Shown here: piece after piece, positions 8,676 through 18,000 of the stretch | Layout: each line of letters begins with the position of its first letter | Position numbering within the stretch: position 1 is the stretch's first letter | Made by a program: the position numbers and the translations under genes | The notes under the pieces: generated by a model | Database searches by the model: none | Seen by the model: the letters and a program-made list of their open reading frames with translations, nothing else | Told to the model about the DNA's origin: nothing | From: Massilia violaceinigra | Lineage (GTDB): Bacteria > Pseudomonadota > Gammaproteobacteria > Burkholderiales > Burkholderiaceae_D | Reading direction: 5' to 3' | DNA length: 64,000 bases | Assembly (NCBI RefSeq): GCF_002752675.1 | Contig: NZ_CP024608.1 | Span: 6,386,001 to 6,450,000 of the forward strand

Positions 8676-8766
8676 CCGTCGTTCCCGCGCAGGCGGGAAC
8701 CCAAGTTCATAGATCCGCTGCTGGCTTCTGCACAAACTTGGGTTCCCGCCTGCGCGGGAACGACGG
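8676..8766. repeat. Perfect 32-bp inverted repeat, REP-like
   Basis: Arms at 8676-8707 and 8735-8766 are exact reverse complements with a 27-base loop. Each arm also contains the internal palindrome TTCCCGCGCAGGCGGGAA. It starts 15 bases after the cache gene. The sequence style (translated as FPRRREP or VPAQAGT) is that of dispersed extragenic palindromes seen in many proteobacteria. It could also act as a terminator or mRNA-stabilising hairpin. No second copy is visible in this window. Confidence 0.85.
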
Positions 8767-8840
8767 ATCATATGTTAATGGGATCGCCGCGTAATCCTGG
8801 CCCCCATCTCGACTATTTTGGCATGAGCACCTTGCGCGAT

Positions 8841-8870
8841 TGGTCAGACCACTTTAGAATGGCCTGACCA
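8841..8870. promoter_or_regulatory. Two operator-like palindromes for the FCD regulator
   Basis: TGGTCAGACCA (8841-8851) is a perfect dyad of the TGGTC-N-GACCA type bound by FadR/FCD regulators such as PdhR, LldR and UxuR. TGGCCTGACCA (8860-8870) is an imperfect copy 19 bases on. Both lie just before the start of the FCD regulator gene, which suggests autorepression. Confidence 0.6.
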
Positions 8871-8888
8871 AAAGATGTGCAGGCCTCC

Positions 8889-9593
8889 ATGCTCAAGAAC
8901 GTCACACTTGCTCCCGACAGCTCCCTCGCGCACGAACCGCGGCTGTACCGCATTGTCGCCGGTCGCATCGAGGAACTGATCCGCGACCAGGCAATCGGCG
9001 CCGGCGAACGCCTGCCGCCCGAACGCAAGATGGCAACCCGCCTGGCCGTCAGCCGCGCCTCCCTGCGCGAAGCCCTCATCGCCCTCGAACTGCGCGGCGT
9101 CGTCGACGTGCGCGGCGGCTCCGGGGTCTACGTCAGCCGCATCCAGCCACCCCGCGCCGAACTCGACGAAGCCGGTCCCGGCCCGTTCGAGGTGCTGGCC
9201 GCGCGCCGCCTGGTCGAAGCCGAGGTGTGCGCCAGCGCCGCCCGCATGGCCAGCGACAGCGCCATCGATGCCATCCGCGCCGCCGTCGTCGACATGGAAC
9301 GCCAGCACGACAATTACAGCAGCAACGAGCAGCTCGATCGCAACTTCCACCTCGCGATCGCCCGCGCCACCGGCAACAGCGCCATGGTCGGCGCGGTCGA
9401 CCATCTGTGGAAGCAGCGCGGCCGCCTGTGGCACAAGCTCAAGGAACATTTCCAGACCGAAGAACTGCGCCAGGCGACGCTGCTGGACCACCGCCGCATC
9501 CTCGATGCCATCGTGGCGCGCGACCCGGCCGGCGCGCACGCCGCCATGCGTGCCCACCTGGAACGGGTGACGCGCACGTTTTCGCGAGGATAA
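8889..9593 (+). CDS. GntR-family transcriptional regulator, FCD (FadR) subfamily
   Basis: The 234-residue cytoplasmic regulator has an N-terminal winged helix-turn-helix (GAGERLPPERKMATRLAVSRASLREALIALELRGVVDVRGGSGVYV). The C-terminal FCD ligand domain has the conserved metal-binding pattern: EVLAARRLVEAE, the D-x-x-FHLAIARATGN helix and LLDHRRILDAI. Start 8889 (ATG) is preferred; an in-frame GTG at 8877 is the alternative and neither has a strong ribosome site. It is followed by pectin-degradation genes on the same strand, so it probably senses galacturonate or a derived hexuronate, as ExuR/UxuR do; this is inference from context. Two TGGTC-N-GACCA-like dyads precede it. Confidence 0.87.
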   Translation: MLKNVTLAPDSSLAHEPRLYRIVAGRIEELIRDQAIGAGERLPPERKMATRLAVSRASLREALIALELRGVVDVRGGSGVYVSRIQPPRAELDEAGPGPFEVLAARRLVEAEVCASAARMASDSAIDAIRAAVVDMERQHDNYSSNEQLDRNFHLAIARATGNSAMVGAVDHLWKQRGRLWHKLKEHFQTEELRQATLLDHRRILDAIVARDPAGAHAAMRAHLERVTRTFSRG

Positions 9594-9788
9594 ACACAGA
9601 ACCAACCATATCAGCAGGCAGCAGGCGCAAAGAACGCCGCGCCACCAGGGAAACCATTATTGACCACGTCGACCCCGGCTCACGCCTTCGTCGCCGTGGC
9701 ACAGGATACGCGAGGTGTCCTGACCAGCTTCCGCGCCGCGGCCGGGAGCTTCTAATGTCAAACAATAATTCGCCGGAGACCGTCTCAC

Positions 9789-12494
9789 ATGAACAAGCAA
9801 ACCAGCTCGACCCACTCGAAACTCGTATTGTCGTCCATCACCCTTGCGGTGCTGACGATGATGAACCAGGCCGCGGCCCAACAGCTTGACGCCGGCATGC
9901 AGCGCGTCGAAGTGACCGGGTCGAGCATCAAGCGCCTGGCGACCGAGATGGCCCTGCCGGTATCGACCATCAAGGCCGAGGAATTCGCCAAGCGCGGCAT
10001 GACCAGCCTGGCCGACGTGATGATGGCGCTGCCGCAATCGAACTCGCTGGCCCCGTCCAACGCCGGTTCCGGCACCAACATCAACCTGCGCGGCCTGGGC
10101 GTGAATCGAACCCTGGTGCTGCTCAACGGCCGCCGCCTGGCCAATGAAGCGATCGCCGACGGCTACGCCAACCTCGACGTCATCCCGATGAGTTCGCTCC
10201 TGCGCGTGGAAATCCTGCGCGACGGCGCCTCCTCGATCTACGGCTCGGACGCCATCGGCGGCGTGGTCAACTTCATCACCAAGAGCAGCGTCGAAGGCGG
10301 CAGCATCACCGCCCAGTACGTGCAGCCTGAAAAATCGGGCGGCGGCGACGAACAGCGCCTGTCGGCCACCTTCGGCAAGGGCAACCTGGCCACCGACGGC
10401 TGGAATCTGTACGCCACCATCGATGGCCGCCAGCGCAGCCGCCTGGCCGCGCGCGACCGCGCCGAGCTGAGCTCGAACGAACTGCTGGCCAGCATCGGAC
10501 GCGCCCCGACCCTGGGCAGCGGCGGCTACGCTTCCCCGGCCAATTTCACCACCGCCACCAACAAGACCGCCGCCAACCCGTACTACAAGTCCGGCTGCCA
10601 GGCGCCCTTCTCGATCCAGGGCGCCAAGAACACCTGCATCATCGACAGCAACGAATACGGCACCGCGCTGCACGAAACCAAGCAGCTGACCTTCTACGCG
10701 CGCGGCACCAAACAGATCTCGGACGACCACACGCTGAGCCTGGACTACATGCGCGGCGAGTCGACCATCATCTCGGCCCGCAATCCGACCAACAGCGTGA
10801 CCGCCAAGGGCGTCACCGCGCGCGTGCCGGCCACCAGCAAATGGTATCCGGGCGGCGCCGGCGGCGTGCCCGCCGTGGCCGGCCTGAAAGGCGAACCGCT
10901 GATCGTGACCTGGAGCGTGGCCGACCTGGGCCTGGCCAGCAACAAGGATGTGCAGCTGAACCAGCGCCTGGCACTGGTCGATGAAGGCAAGATCGGCGAG
11001 TGGGATTACAAAGCCGGCCTGGTCTACGGCCACAGCGGACGCAAGAACTACTACAACACCGGCTATGTGAGCGGTCCCGGCCTCAACAGCGGCCTGGCCA
11101 GCGGCGTGCTCAACCCCTTCGGCGTGCAGGACGAAGCCGGCAAGGGCTACCTGCGCGACATTTCGGTCGACGGCAAGCTGAACCGCGATTCGACCAGCAC
11201 TTTCGCCGGTGTCGATGCCACCGCCAGCCGCTCGCTGATGCAACTGCCGGGCGGCGCGCTGGCGATGGCGGTCGGCGTCGACATCCACCGCGACACCACC
11301 GAAGATACGCGCCTGGGCATCACCAACGAGGTCAGCTACGCGAATGCCTCGTCCTCGCACGGCAGCGGCGCGCGCAACGTCTCGGCCCTGTATGCCGAAC
11401 TCGATATCCCGATCAGCAAGCAACTGACCGTCAACCTGGCCGCGCGCGACGATTATTTCAGCGACTTCGGCAACACCTTCAACCCGAAAGCGAGCTTCCG
11501 CTACGAGCCGTCGAAAACGTTGATGTTCCGCGGTTCGGCCAACACCGGTTTCCGTGCGCCGACCCTGTTCGACCGCTACGGCTACCGCCTGCCCGGCGCC
11601 AACGGCAACACCTCCGGCAAATGGGACGATCCGGCCCTCTGCCCCGGCGGCAAACCGGGCGTGGCCGGCAGCGGCACCGCCGTGGCGGGCGCGGTGGCCT
11701 CGGAAGTGTGCAACGTGGCCCTGCCCAAGCAGACCGGCAGCAACGACCAGCTGACCCCGGAAACCTCGCGCGGCTGGACCCTGGGCGTGGTGGTGGAACC
11801 GGTCAAGAACCTGACCTTGTCCTTCGACTACTGGAACATCCGCATGAAGGACATGCTGGCCAACCTGCCGGAGCAAGTCTACTTCCAGGACCCGGCCAAG
11901 TACAAAGAGCTGTTCGTGCGTAATCCCGACGGCACCCTGGCCTACATCAAGAACGTGACGATGAACCTGGGCGGCCAGAAAACCTCCGGTATCGACCTCA
12001 CCGCCAACTACGCCCTGCCGCGCATGGATATCGGCGAGTTCAAGTTCCAGCTCGACGGCACTTACCTGACCCAGTTCGACAACCAGCTGGAAAAAGACAG
12101 CGCATTCGTGTCCAACGTCGGCCGCTTCGGCCTGGCCAGCAACGGCACCACCAGCAGCTTCCCGATCATCACCTACCGCTGGAAGCACACGCTGACAACG
12201 AGCTGGAAGCGCGGCGACTGGAGCTCGCAGCTGACCCAGAACTACAACTCGCACTACGACGACCAGAACCTGGTGGCGCCCGAATATCACCGCGAGATCA
12301 AGCCGTACTCGGTCTGGAACCTGACCGGTACCTACAGCGGCTTCAAGAATATCAGCATCGTGGCCGGCGTCACCAATATGTTCGATGAAAATCCGCCGGT
12401 CACCAACCACAGCGGCTACACCTTCGGCTACCTGAGCAGCGCCGCCAATCCGATCGGCCGCTCGTACAATCTGCGCATGACGTACAGCTTTTAA
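9789..12494 (+). CDS. TonB-dependent outer-membrane receptor
   Basis: The 901-residue protein has a signal peptide (cleavage near AAA-Q, about residue 31), a TonB-box-like segment (QRVEVTGSS), and a plug domain with LNGRRLANEA and VEILRDGASSIYGSDAIGGVVNFI. A large beta-barrel follows and ends in the aromatic C-terminal residue (MTYSF) needed for BamA insertion. The type is that of TonB-dependent receptors importing plant-polymer fragments in oligotrophic proteobacteria. It sits 30 bases before the GH28 gene and after the FCD regulator, so uptake of oligogalacturonides is the likely role. Energy would come from a TonB/ExbBD complex, possibly using the transducer at 1324. Confidence 0.93.
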   Translation: MNKQTSSTHSKLVLSSITLAVLTMMNQAAAQQLDAGMQRVEVTGSSIKRLATEMALPVSTIKAEEFAKRGMTSLADVMMALPQSNSLAPSNAGSGTNINLRGLGVNRTLVLLNGRRLANEAIADGYANLDVIPMSSLLRVEILRDGASSIYGSDAIGGVVNFITKSSVEGGSITAQYVQPEKSGGGDEQRLSATFGKGNLATDGWNLYATIDGRQRSRLAARDRAELSSNELLASIGRAPTLGSGGYASPANFTTATNKTAANPYYKSGCQAPFSIQGAKNTCIIDSNEYGTALHETKQLTFYARGTKQISDDHTLSLDYMRGESTIISARNPTNSVTAKGVTARVPATSKWYPGGAGGVPAVAGLKGEPLIVTWSVADLGLASNKDVQLNQRLALVDEGKIGEWDYKAGLVYGHSGRKNYYNTGYVSGPGLNSGLASGVLNPFGVQDEAGKGYLRDISVDGKLNRDSTSTFAGVDATASRSLMQLPGGALAMAVGVDIHRDTTEDTRLGITNEVSYANASSSHGSGARNVSALYAELDIPISKQLTVNLAARDDYFSDFGNTFNPKASFRYEPSKTLMFRGSANTGFRAPTLFDRYGYRLPGANGNTSGKWDDPALCPGGKPGVAGSGTAVAGAVASEVCNVALPKQTGSNDQLTPETSRGWTLGVVVEPVKNLTLSFDYWNIRMKDMLANLPEQVYFQDPAKYKELFVRNPDGTLAYIKNVTMNLGGQKTSGIDLTANYALPRMDIGEFKFQLDGTYLTQFDNQLEKDSAFVSNVGRFGLASNGTTSSFPIITYRWKHTLTTSWKRGDWSSQLTQNYNSHYDDQNLVAPEYHREIKPYSVWNLTGTYSGFKNISIVAGVTNMFDENPPVTNHSGYTFGYLSSAANPIGRSYNLRMTYSF

Positions 12495-12524
12495 TCGACA
12501 ACTTCTGATCAGGCAGGAACCTTC

Positions 12525-14348
12525 ATGAACAAGCATTCGATCGACACCCGGCGCCGTGCCCTCCTGCGCGGCGCCGGGGCCGCCGGCCTGGCCCTGGGCG
12601 GCGGCGGCATCGCCTTGCCGGCCCTGGCCGAAGACAAGCCGTCCGACCCATGGCAGCAGGCGCACGCCATCGCCAGGCGTTTCAAAACGCCGCTGGTATT
12701 TCGCAAGCAGGACTTCCTGATCACCGCGCACGGCGCCAAGCCGTGCAAGGTGAGCACCGTCAAAGGGTTCATCGGCCACCACGAGCCGGGCATGGTCAAA
12801 ACGCCGGCCGCCGGCGCGCACGACTGCTATCCGGCCATTGCGGCCGCGATTGCCGCCTGCGCCAAGGCAGGCGGCGGACGCGTCATCATTCCCGCCGGCG
12901 CCTGGCTGTGCAAGGGCCCGATCGTGCTGCGCTCGAACGTGCATGTGCACCTCAAGTCCGGTGCGCACGTATTCTTCAGCAACGACCCGGACGATTTCGC
13001 CAAATACGGCGAAGTCGACTGCGGCGCCAACGGCAAGCTGACCCTGTCGCGCTGGCAGAGCAACGATTGCCTGAACTATTCGCCGCTGGTGTACGCGCAC
13101 AAGCAGAACAATATCGCCCTGACCGGCGAGGACTGGACCAGCATTCTCGACGGCCAGGGCGGCGTGCCGCTGGGCGGCGGCGACTGCTGGTGGGACTGGA
13201 AGGTCAAGCGCAGCGGCGCCAGGGAACTGGCCTCGCAGGTAGCCGTGAACCCGGCCAACCCGCCCAGCATCCTGACCGTGGCACCGAACCTGACCCCGGC
13301 CCAGGTCAAGCTGATCGAAGGCGACAGCAGCCGCTGGCGCCACGATGAAGCTTACCTGCCCTCCTTGTCGGAAGCCGGCGTGCCGGTCGGCAAGCGCGTG
13401 TTCGGCCGCGGCCACTATCTGCGCCCGTGCATGATCGAATTCATCGACTGCACCAAGGTGCTGCTCAAGGGGTACCAGGTCAACCAGGCGCCGTTCTGGC
13501 TGCATCACCCGGTGGCGTGCCGCGACCTGGAAATCCGCAAGGTCCACATGGACAGCATGGGCCCGAACAGCGACGGTTTCGATCCGGAAGCGTGCGATAA
13601 CGTGCTGGTCGAAGACTGCACCTTCAACACCGGCGACGATTGCATTGCCATCAAGGCCGGCAAGAACCTCGATACCCAGCATGGCCCGACCCGGAACGTG
13701 CTGATCCAGAAATGCATCATGAACAGCGGCCACGGCGGCGTGACCCTGGGCAGCGAAATGTCGGGCGGCATCGAGCACGTGTATGCGCAGGATATCGAGT
13801 TCCGCAACGTGAACTGGGCCACCAGCCCGCTGAGCACGGCCATCCGCATGAAGACCAATATGAACCGCGGCGGCTTCCTCAAGCATTTTTACGTGCGCAA
13901 CGTGACGATACCGAACGGAGTGCAGACCACGCCGCATTTCTACAATCCCCTGCCCGGCTCGCCCATCGCCCCAAAAACCGTGTCGTCCTCGGCCGGCGCG
14001 GTGGTCACCATCGATTGCGATTACGCGCCCACCGCCGACAACGTGCGCACCCGCCCGCCGGTGGTGTCGAACGTGCACATCTCGAACGTCAAGGTCGGCA
14101 ACGTGAAAACCAAGGCCGGCACCTTCTCGTGCTACCAGGCCATCATGCTGCTCGGTCCGGTCGCCTTCGATTACAACGGCAACGACCCGTCGCTGATCGT
14201 GCCGATCACCGACATCACGATCACCGACTGCGACTTCGGCACCCCGGCCAATGCCGACAATCCCTGGTTCGCCTACAACGTGAAGTCGGCATTCCTGACC
14301 AACGTGACCATCGGCGGCAAGGTGTACAACACCACCGTGACGGCGTAA
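12525..14348 (+). CDS. Glycoside hydrolase family 28 (polygalacturonase-type), Tat-exported
   Basis: The 607-residue protein starts with a twin-arginine signal (TRRRALLRG followed by a glycine/alanine-rich hydrophobic stretch, cleavage near ALA-E). The right-handed beta-helix carries the GH28 catalytic set: NSDGFD (about residue 348, usual NTD), GDDC (about 369), GHGG (about 401) and RMKT (about 440, usual RIK). These enzymes hydrolyse alpha-1,4 links between galacturonate residues. The length is above the usual 400-500 because of an N-terminal extension and an insert around residues 200-290. It lies in the run of TonB receptor, GH28, PEP-CTERM protein and PL1-CE8 on one strand. Endo or exo mode cannot be decided. 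Confidence 0.92.
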   Translation: MNKHSIDTRRRALLRGAGAAGLALGGGGIALPALAEDKPSDPWQQAHAIARRFKTPLVFRKQDFLITAHGAKPCKVSTVKGFIGHHEPGMVKTPAAGAHDCYPAIAAAIAACAKAGGGRVIIPAGAWLCKGPIVLRSNVHVHLKSGAHVFFSNDPDDFAKYGEVDCGANGKLTLSRWQSNDCLNYSPLVYAHKQNNIALTGEDWTSILDGQGGVPLGGGDCWWDWKVKRSGARELASQVAVNPANPPSILTVAPNLTPAQVKLIEGDSSRWRHDEAYLPSLSEAGVPVGKRVFGRGHYLRPCMIEFIDCTKVLLKGYQVNQAPFWLHHPVACRDLEIRKVHMDSMGPNSDGFDPEACDNVLVEDCTFNTGDDCIAIKAGKNLDTQHGPTRNVLIQKCIMNSGHGGVTLGSEMSGGIEHVYAQDIEFRNVNWATSPLSTAIRMKTNMNRGGFLKHFYVRNVTIPNGVQTTPHFYNPLPGSPIAPKTVSSSAGAVVTIDCDYAPTADNVRTRPPVVSNVHISNVKVGNVKTKAGTFSCYQAIMLLGPVAFDYNGNDPSLIVPITDITITDCDFGTPANADNPWFAYNVKSAFLTNVTIGGKVYNTTVTA

Positions 14349-14416
14349 GCAATCCTGTTTTTTGATGAGGAAATAACGATGTAGCCTGCTGTTTCACTTT
14401 ACTGGACGACAAAAAA

Positions 14417-14998
14417 ATGAAAACAAAAAGAATGTTGGAGACACTCGCGGTCGTGGCACTGACCGCGGGACAAGCAAACGCGGCGCCCCTGCCGCTGCAG
14501 CACACCAGCATCAGCGCGACCTATAACGGGTCCGCTGACGGCATGCTGGGACTGGACCAGCTGTTCGCCCCGGGTCCGGGGTCGAACGTCACGGAAATCG
14601 ACCCCGGCGGCGCCAACGGGGTCGAGTTTCTCAGCGCCGACTTCCTGTTCGGCATCGACTTTGCCGAAGACGGCGTGCTCACGGTGTTTAACAATGGACC
14701 GGTGAGCGCGGGGCCGTACAGCATGCGCTTCGATTTCGGTGCCAGCCTGGCCGCCCCATTGACCCGCTTCACGCTGATCGACAGCGCCGCCGTGGGCGGC
14801 CTGCCGGTGCTGAACCTGATCGACGGCCACACCATCGGCCTCGATCTGTCCGCGCTCGACTGGGGCGCCGGCTTCAACAGCTTCAGCGCGCGCCTCGAAG
14901 CGGCGCCCTCGCCCGTGCCGGAACCGGCCAGCGTCACGCTGATGCTGGCCGGCTTTGCCGCCATCGCGATCGTGCGCCGCCGCGCCCCCAAAGCCTAG
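14417..14998 (+). CDS. PEP-CTERM sorting-domain protein
   Basis: The 193-residue protein has a signal peptide (cleavage near ANA-A) and a beta-rich middle. The tail is a classic PEP-CTERM signal: VPEPASVTLMLAGFAAIAIVRRR, that is, the PEP motif, a membrane segment and a basic end. Such proteins are processed by an exosortase (EpsH/XrtA family) and linked to exopolysaccharide or the cell surface; no exosortase is in this window. The middle part is not recognised. It lies between GH28 (68 bases) and the PL1-CE8 gene (15 bases), so it may be a surface binding or scaffold protein for pectin use; that role is inference. Confidence 0.88.
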   Translation: MKTKRMLETLAVVALTAGQANAAPLPLQHTSISATYNGSADGMLGLDQLFAPGPGSNVTEIDPGGANGVEFLSADFLFGIDFAEDGVLTVFNNGPVSAGPYSMRFDFGASLAAPLTRFTLIDSAAVGGLPVLNLIDGHTIGLDLSALDWGAGFNSFSARLEAAPSPVPEPASVTLMLAGFAAIAIVRRRAPKA

Positions 14999-15013
14999 TT
15001 ACCGGAGAATCCA

Positions 15014-18000
15014 ATGAATGAAGCACCGATCAGGGCCGCTGCTCTCAGCGCCGCCCTGCTGATGGCGGCCGCCTGTAGCCAGGCCCAGGCAGCCGTCGAT
15101 CCCGCGCGCCAGAGCGCTCCCGCCGACGGCTGGGCCAGCCAATCCGGCGGCACCGTGGGCGGCGCCAGCGCCGTTCCCGAACAGATTTACACCGTGGCCG
15201 ACCGCGCCCAGCTGCTGGCCGCCCTGCGTAACGGCGGCAACACCAGCAAGATCATCAAGCTGACCGGCATGATCGACATGAGCGGCGGCGTACCTTACGT
15301 CAGCACCGGCGACCAGGCCGCGCGCGGCGCCATCCGCCTCGGCAGCAACACGACGCTGATCGGCGCCGGGGCCAATGCCGGCATCGTCAACGGCCATATC
15401 GCGGTACAAAACGTCGAGCAGGTGATCATCCGCAACCTCAAGATCATGAACCCCTGCGACGCCGGCCCCATCTGGGACCCGCTCGACGGCGCCAGCGGCA
15501 ACTGGAATTCGGCTTACGACGCGATCGGCATCTCCAACTCGCACCACGTCTGGATCGACCACAACAGCTTTACCGACGCCCCGCTGACCGACGACTTGCA
15601 GCCCATCGAAAACGGCAAGCGCAAGCAGTGCCATGACGGCGCGGTCGACATCACCAACGCCTCCGACTTCGTCACGCTGTCGTACAACCATTTCGGCCAG
15701 CACAACAAGAACAACCTGATCGGGTCGAGCGACACGGCCACCACCGACGAAGGCAAGCTGCGCATCACGTTCAGCAACAATGTGTTCGCCGATGTCACCC
15801 AGCGCTCGCCGCGGGTGCGCTTTGGAATGGTCCATCTGTTCAATAACTACTACGCGGGCAGCAAGTCGGCGCCCGTCTATCCCCATATGTATAGCGTGGG
15901 CGTGGGCCAGAGCGCCAAGATCCTGTCGAATAATAATGTCTTCGCCATCACGGGCGCCAGCAGCTGCGCCGATGTCGTCTCCTCGCCGAGCGGCACGGGC
16001 GGCACCTTCAGCGACAAGGGCTCGGTGCTGAACGGCGTGGCGCTGCCGACGTGCGCGGTCGCACCGGCCGCCTGGAGCGCGCCGTACGCGTTCACGCCGC
16101 GCCCGGTGGCGCTGGTCAAGGCCAACGCCCTGGCGCAAGCCGGCGGCGGCAAGCTGAGCACCAGCATCACGGGCACCGGCGACACCAGCACCGATACCGT
16201 GCCGACCCAGTTCTGCCCCGCCAGCGGCCTGTATTTTTGCGACGACTTCCAGGATGGATCGACCGCGCGCTGGAACCTGCTGCCGCTGGCCGGCCCCAAC
16301 GGCGCTTTTACCGTGCAGCTGGATGCCTCCGGCACCACCAACAAGGTGCTGCAGTACACGGCCGCCAGCACCGGCGGCATTCTGGCGCTGGTCAAGCCGG
16401 ACGCGTTCAAGGGCGTGCTCTCGGGCGACTATTTCGTCGAAGCACGCATCCGCCCGCTGACCAACAGCACCACCGGCAACAAGCAGCTGTACCTGATCAC
16501 GCGCTACGTCGACCCGGCCAACTGGTACGGTGCCGGCCTGAACGTGCAGAACGCGACCACCAGCACGCAGGTCGAGATCGCCCGCATGCTGGGCAACAGC
16601 TTGAGCAAGATCAAGCAGTCCAAGCGCGCCATCGCCATGGATGCGCAGTTCTACACCGTACGTTTCGAGTTGATCGGCAGCACCCTGACCCTGTATCTCG
16701 ATGGCGAGAACCTCGGCTCGGTGAGCGACGCCAGCTTTGCCGCGCGCGGCCTGATCGGCCTGTACACGACCAACAAATCGTTCCAGATCGACGATGTGCG
16801 GGTGGGCGATCCAAAGATGAAACCGGTGCAGCTGACCCTGAACCCGCATCCGCTGACTTACACGGCCGAAGCGGGCGACGCGCCGCTGCTTGTCAACGTG
16901 GGCGCCAAAAAAGGCGACGGCAGCATGGATACCTTCACGGTCGAGTCAAGCAAACCGGGCGTGGTGGGCGTGAGTGTTGACGGCGCCAGGGTCACATTGA
17001 GCCCGCTGGCCGCCGGCAGCGCCAAGATCGTGTTTACCAGCGGCGCCGATCCGACCCTGTCGCGCAGCATCGGCGCCACCATTGCGCCGGCCTTCGTGCA
17101 GCCGACCCAGACCTACCGGCTGGACGGCGCCAGCTTTCCCGCCGTGGGCGCGCTTGATGAAGCCGTCGACAGTCCGCTCAGCCTGACTTTCGACAGCCCG
17201 CCCACCCTGGGCACCGGCGGCACCATCCGCATCTTCCGCAAGAGCGACGATGCGCTGGTCGACGTGATCCGCCTGGCCGACGAAGTCGACACCATCGGCC
17301 ATGCCGGGCAAGACCGCCTGCGCCGCGTGCGCTACCTGCCGGTGCGCATCGACGGCAGCACGGTGACCATCAAGCCGCACAACAACCGCCTCGCTTACGG
17401 CACGGGCTACTACGTGGCCATTGCCGACGGCGTATTCACAAGCGCGACCCTGGGCGGCACGCCGTTTCGCGGCATCGGCAAGGCGGGCGGCTGGAGCTTC
17501 ACGACCAAGACCGCTGCGCCCACCAGCGCCAGCCTGAGCGTGGACGACGATGGCCCGGCCGATTTCCGCACCGTGCAGGGCGCCATCAACCACGCGAGCG
17601 GCGCCTTCGCCAAGGCCGATCCGGTGACGATCAGCGTGCGCAACGGCAGCTACGAAGAATTGCTCTACCTGCGCGGCAAGGACAATCTGACGATCAAGGG
17701 CGAAAGCCGCGACGGCGTGGTGATCCACTACACCAACTACGATTCGCTCAACCCCGGCACCGGCGCCAGCGAAGCGCCGGGTAGCAATGGTGCGCCGCTG
17801 GGCGGGCGTTCCGTGCTGCTGGTGGAAACGGCCGACATGGTCACGCTCGACACGCTGACCCTGAAAAACACCACCCTGCGCTCGCCGGCCATCTCGTCCC
17901 AGGCCGAAGCGCTCTACTTCAACAGCGACGCCCGCCTGGTGGCCACCAACGCCGCCTTCTTCAGCGAACAGGACACCCTGAACCTCAAGGGCTATGCCTG

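Noticed and set aside
8658..8867. Short plus-strand frame containing FPRRREP
   Set aside because: It is only the translation of the inverted repeat and starts within the end of the cache gene; it is not a protein gene.
9657..14078. 1473-codon open frame on the minus strand opposite the TonB receptor and GH28 genes
   Set aside because: Its translation is low-complexity (His/Ala/Gly/Arg-rich) with no domain, and the plus strand encodes two clear families. It is a by-product of high GC at third codon positions.
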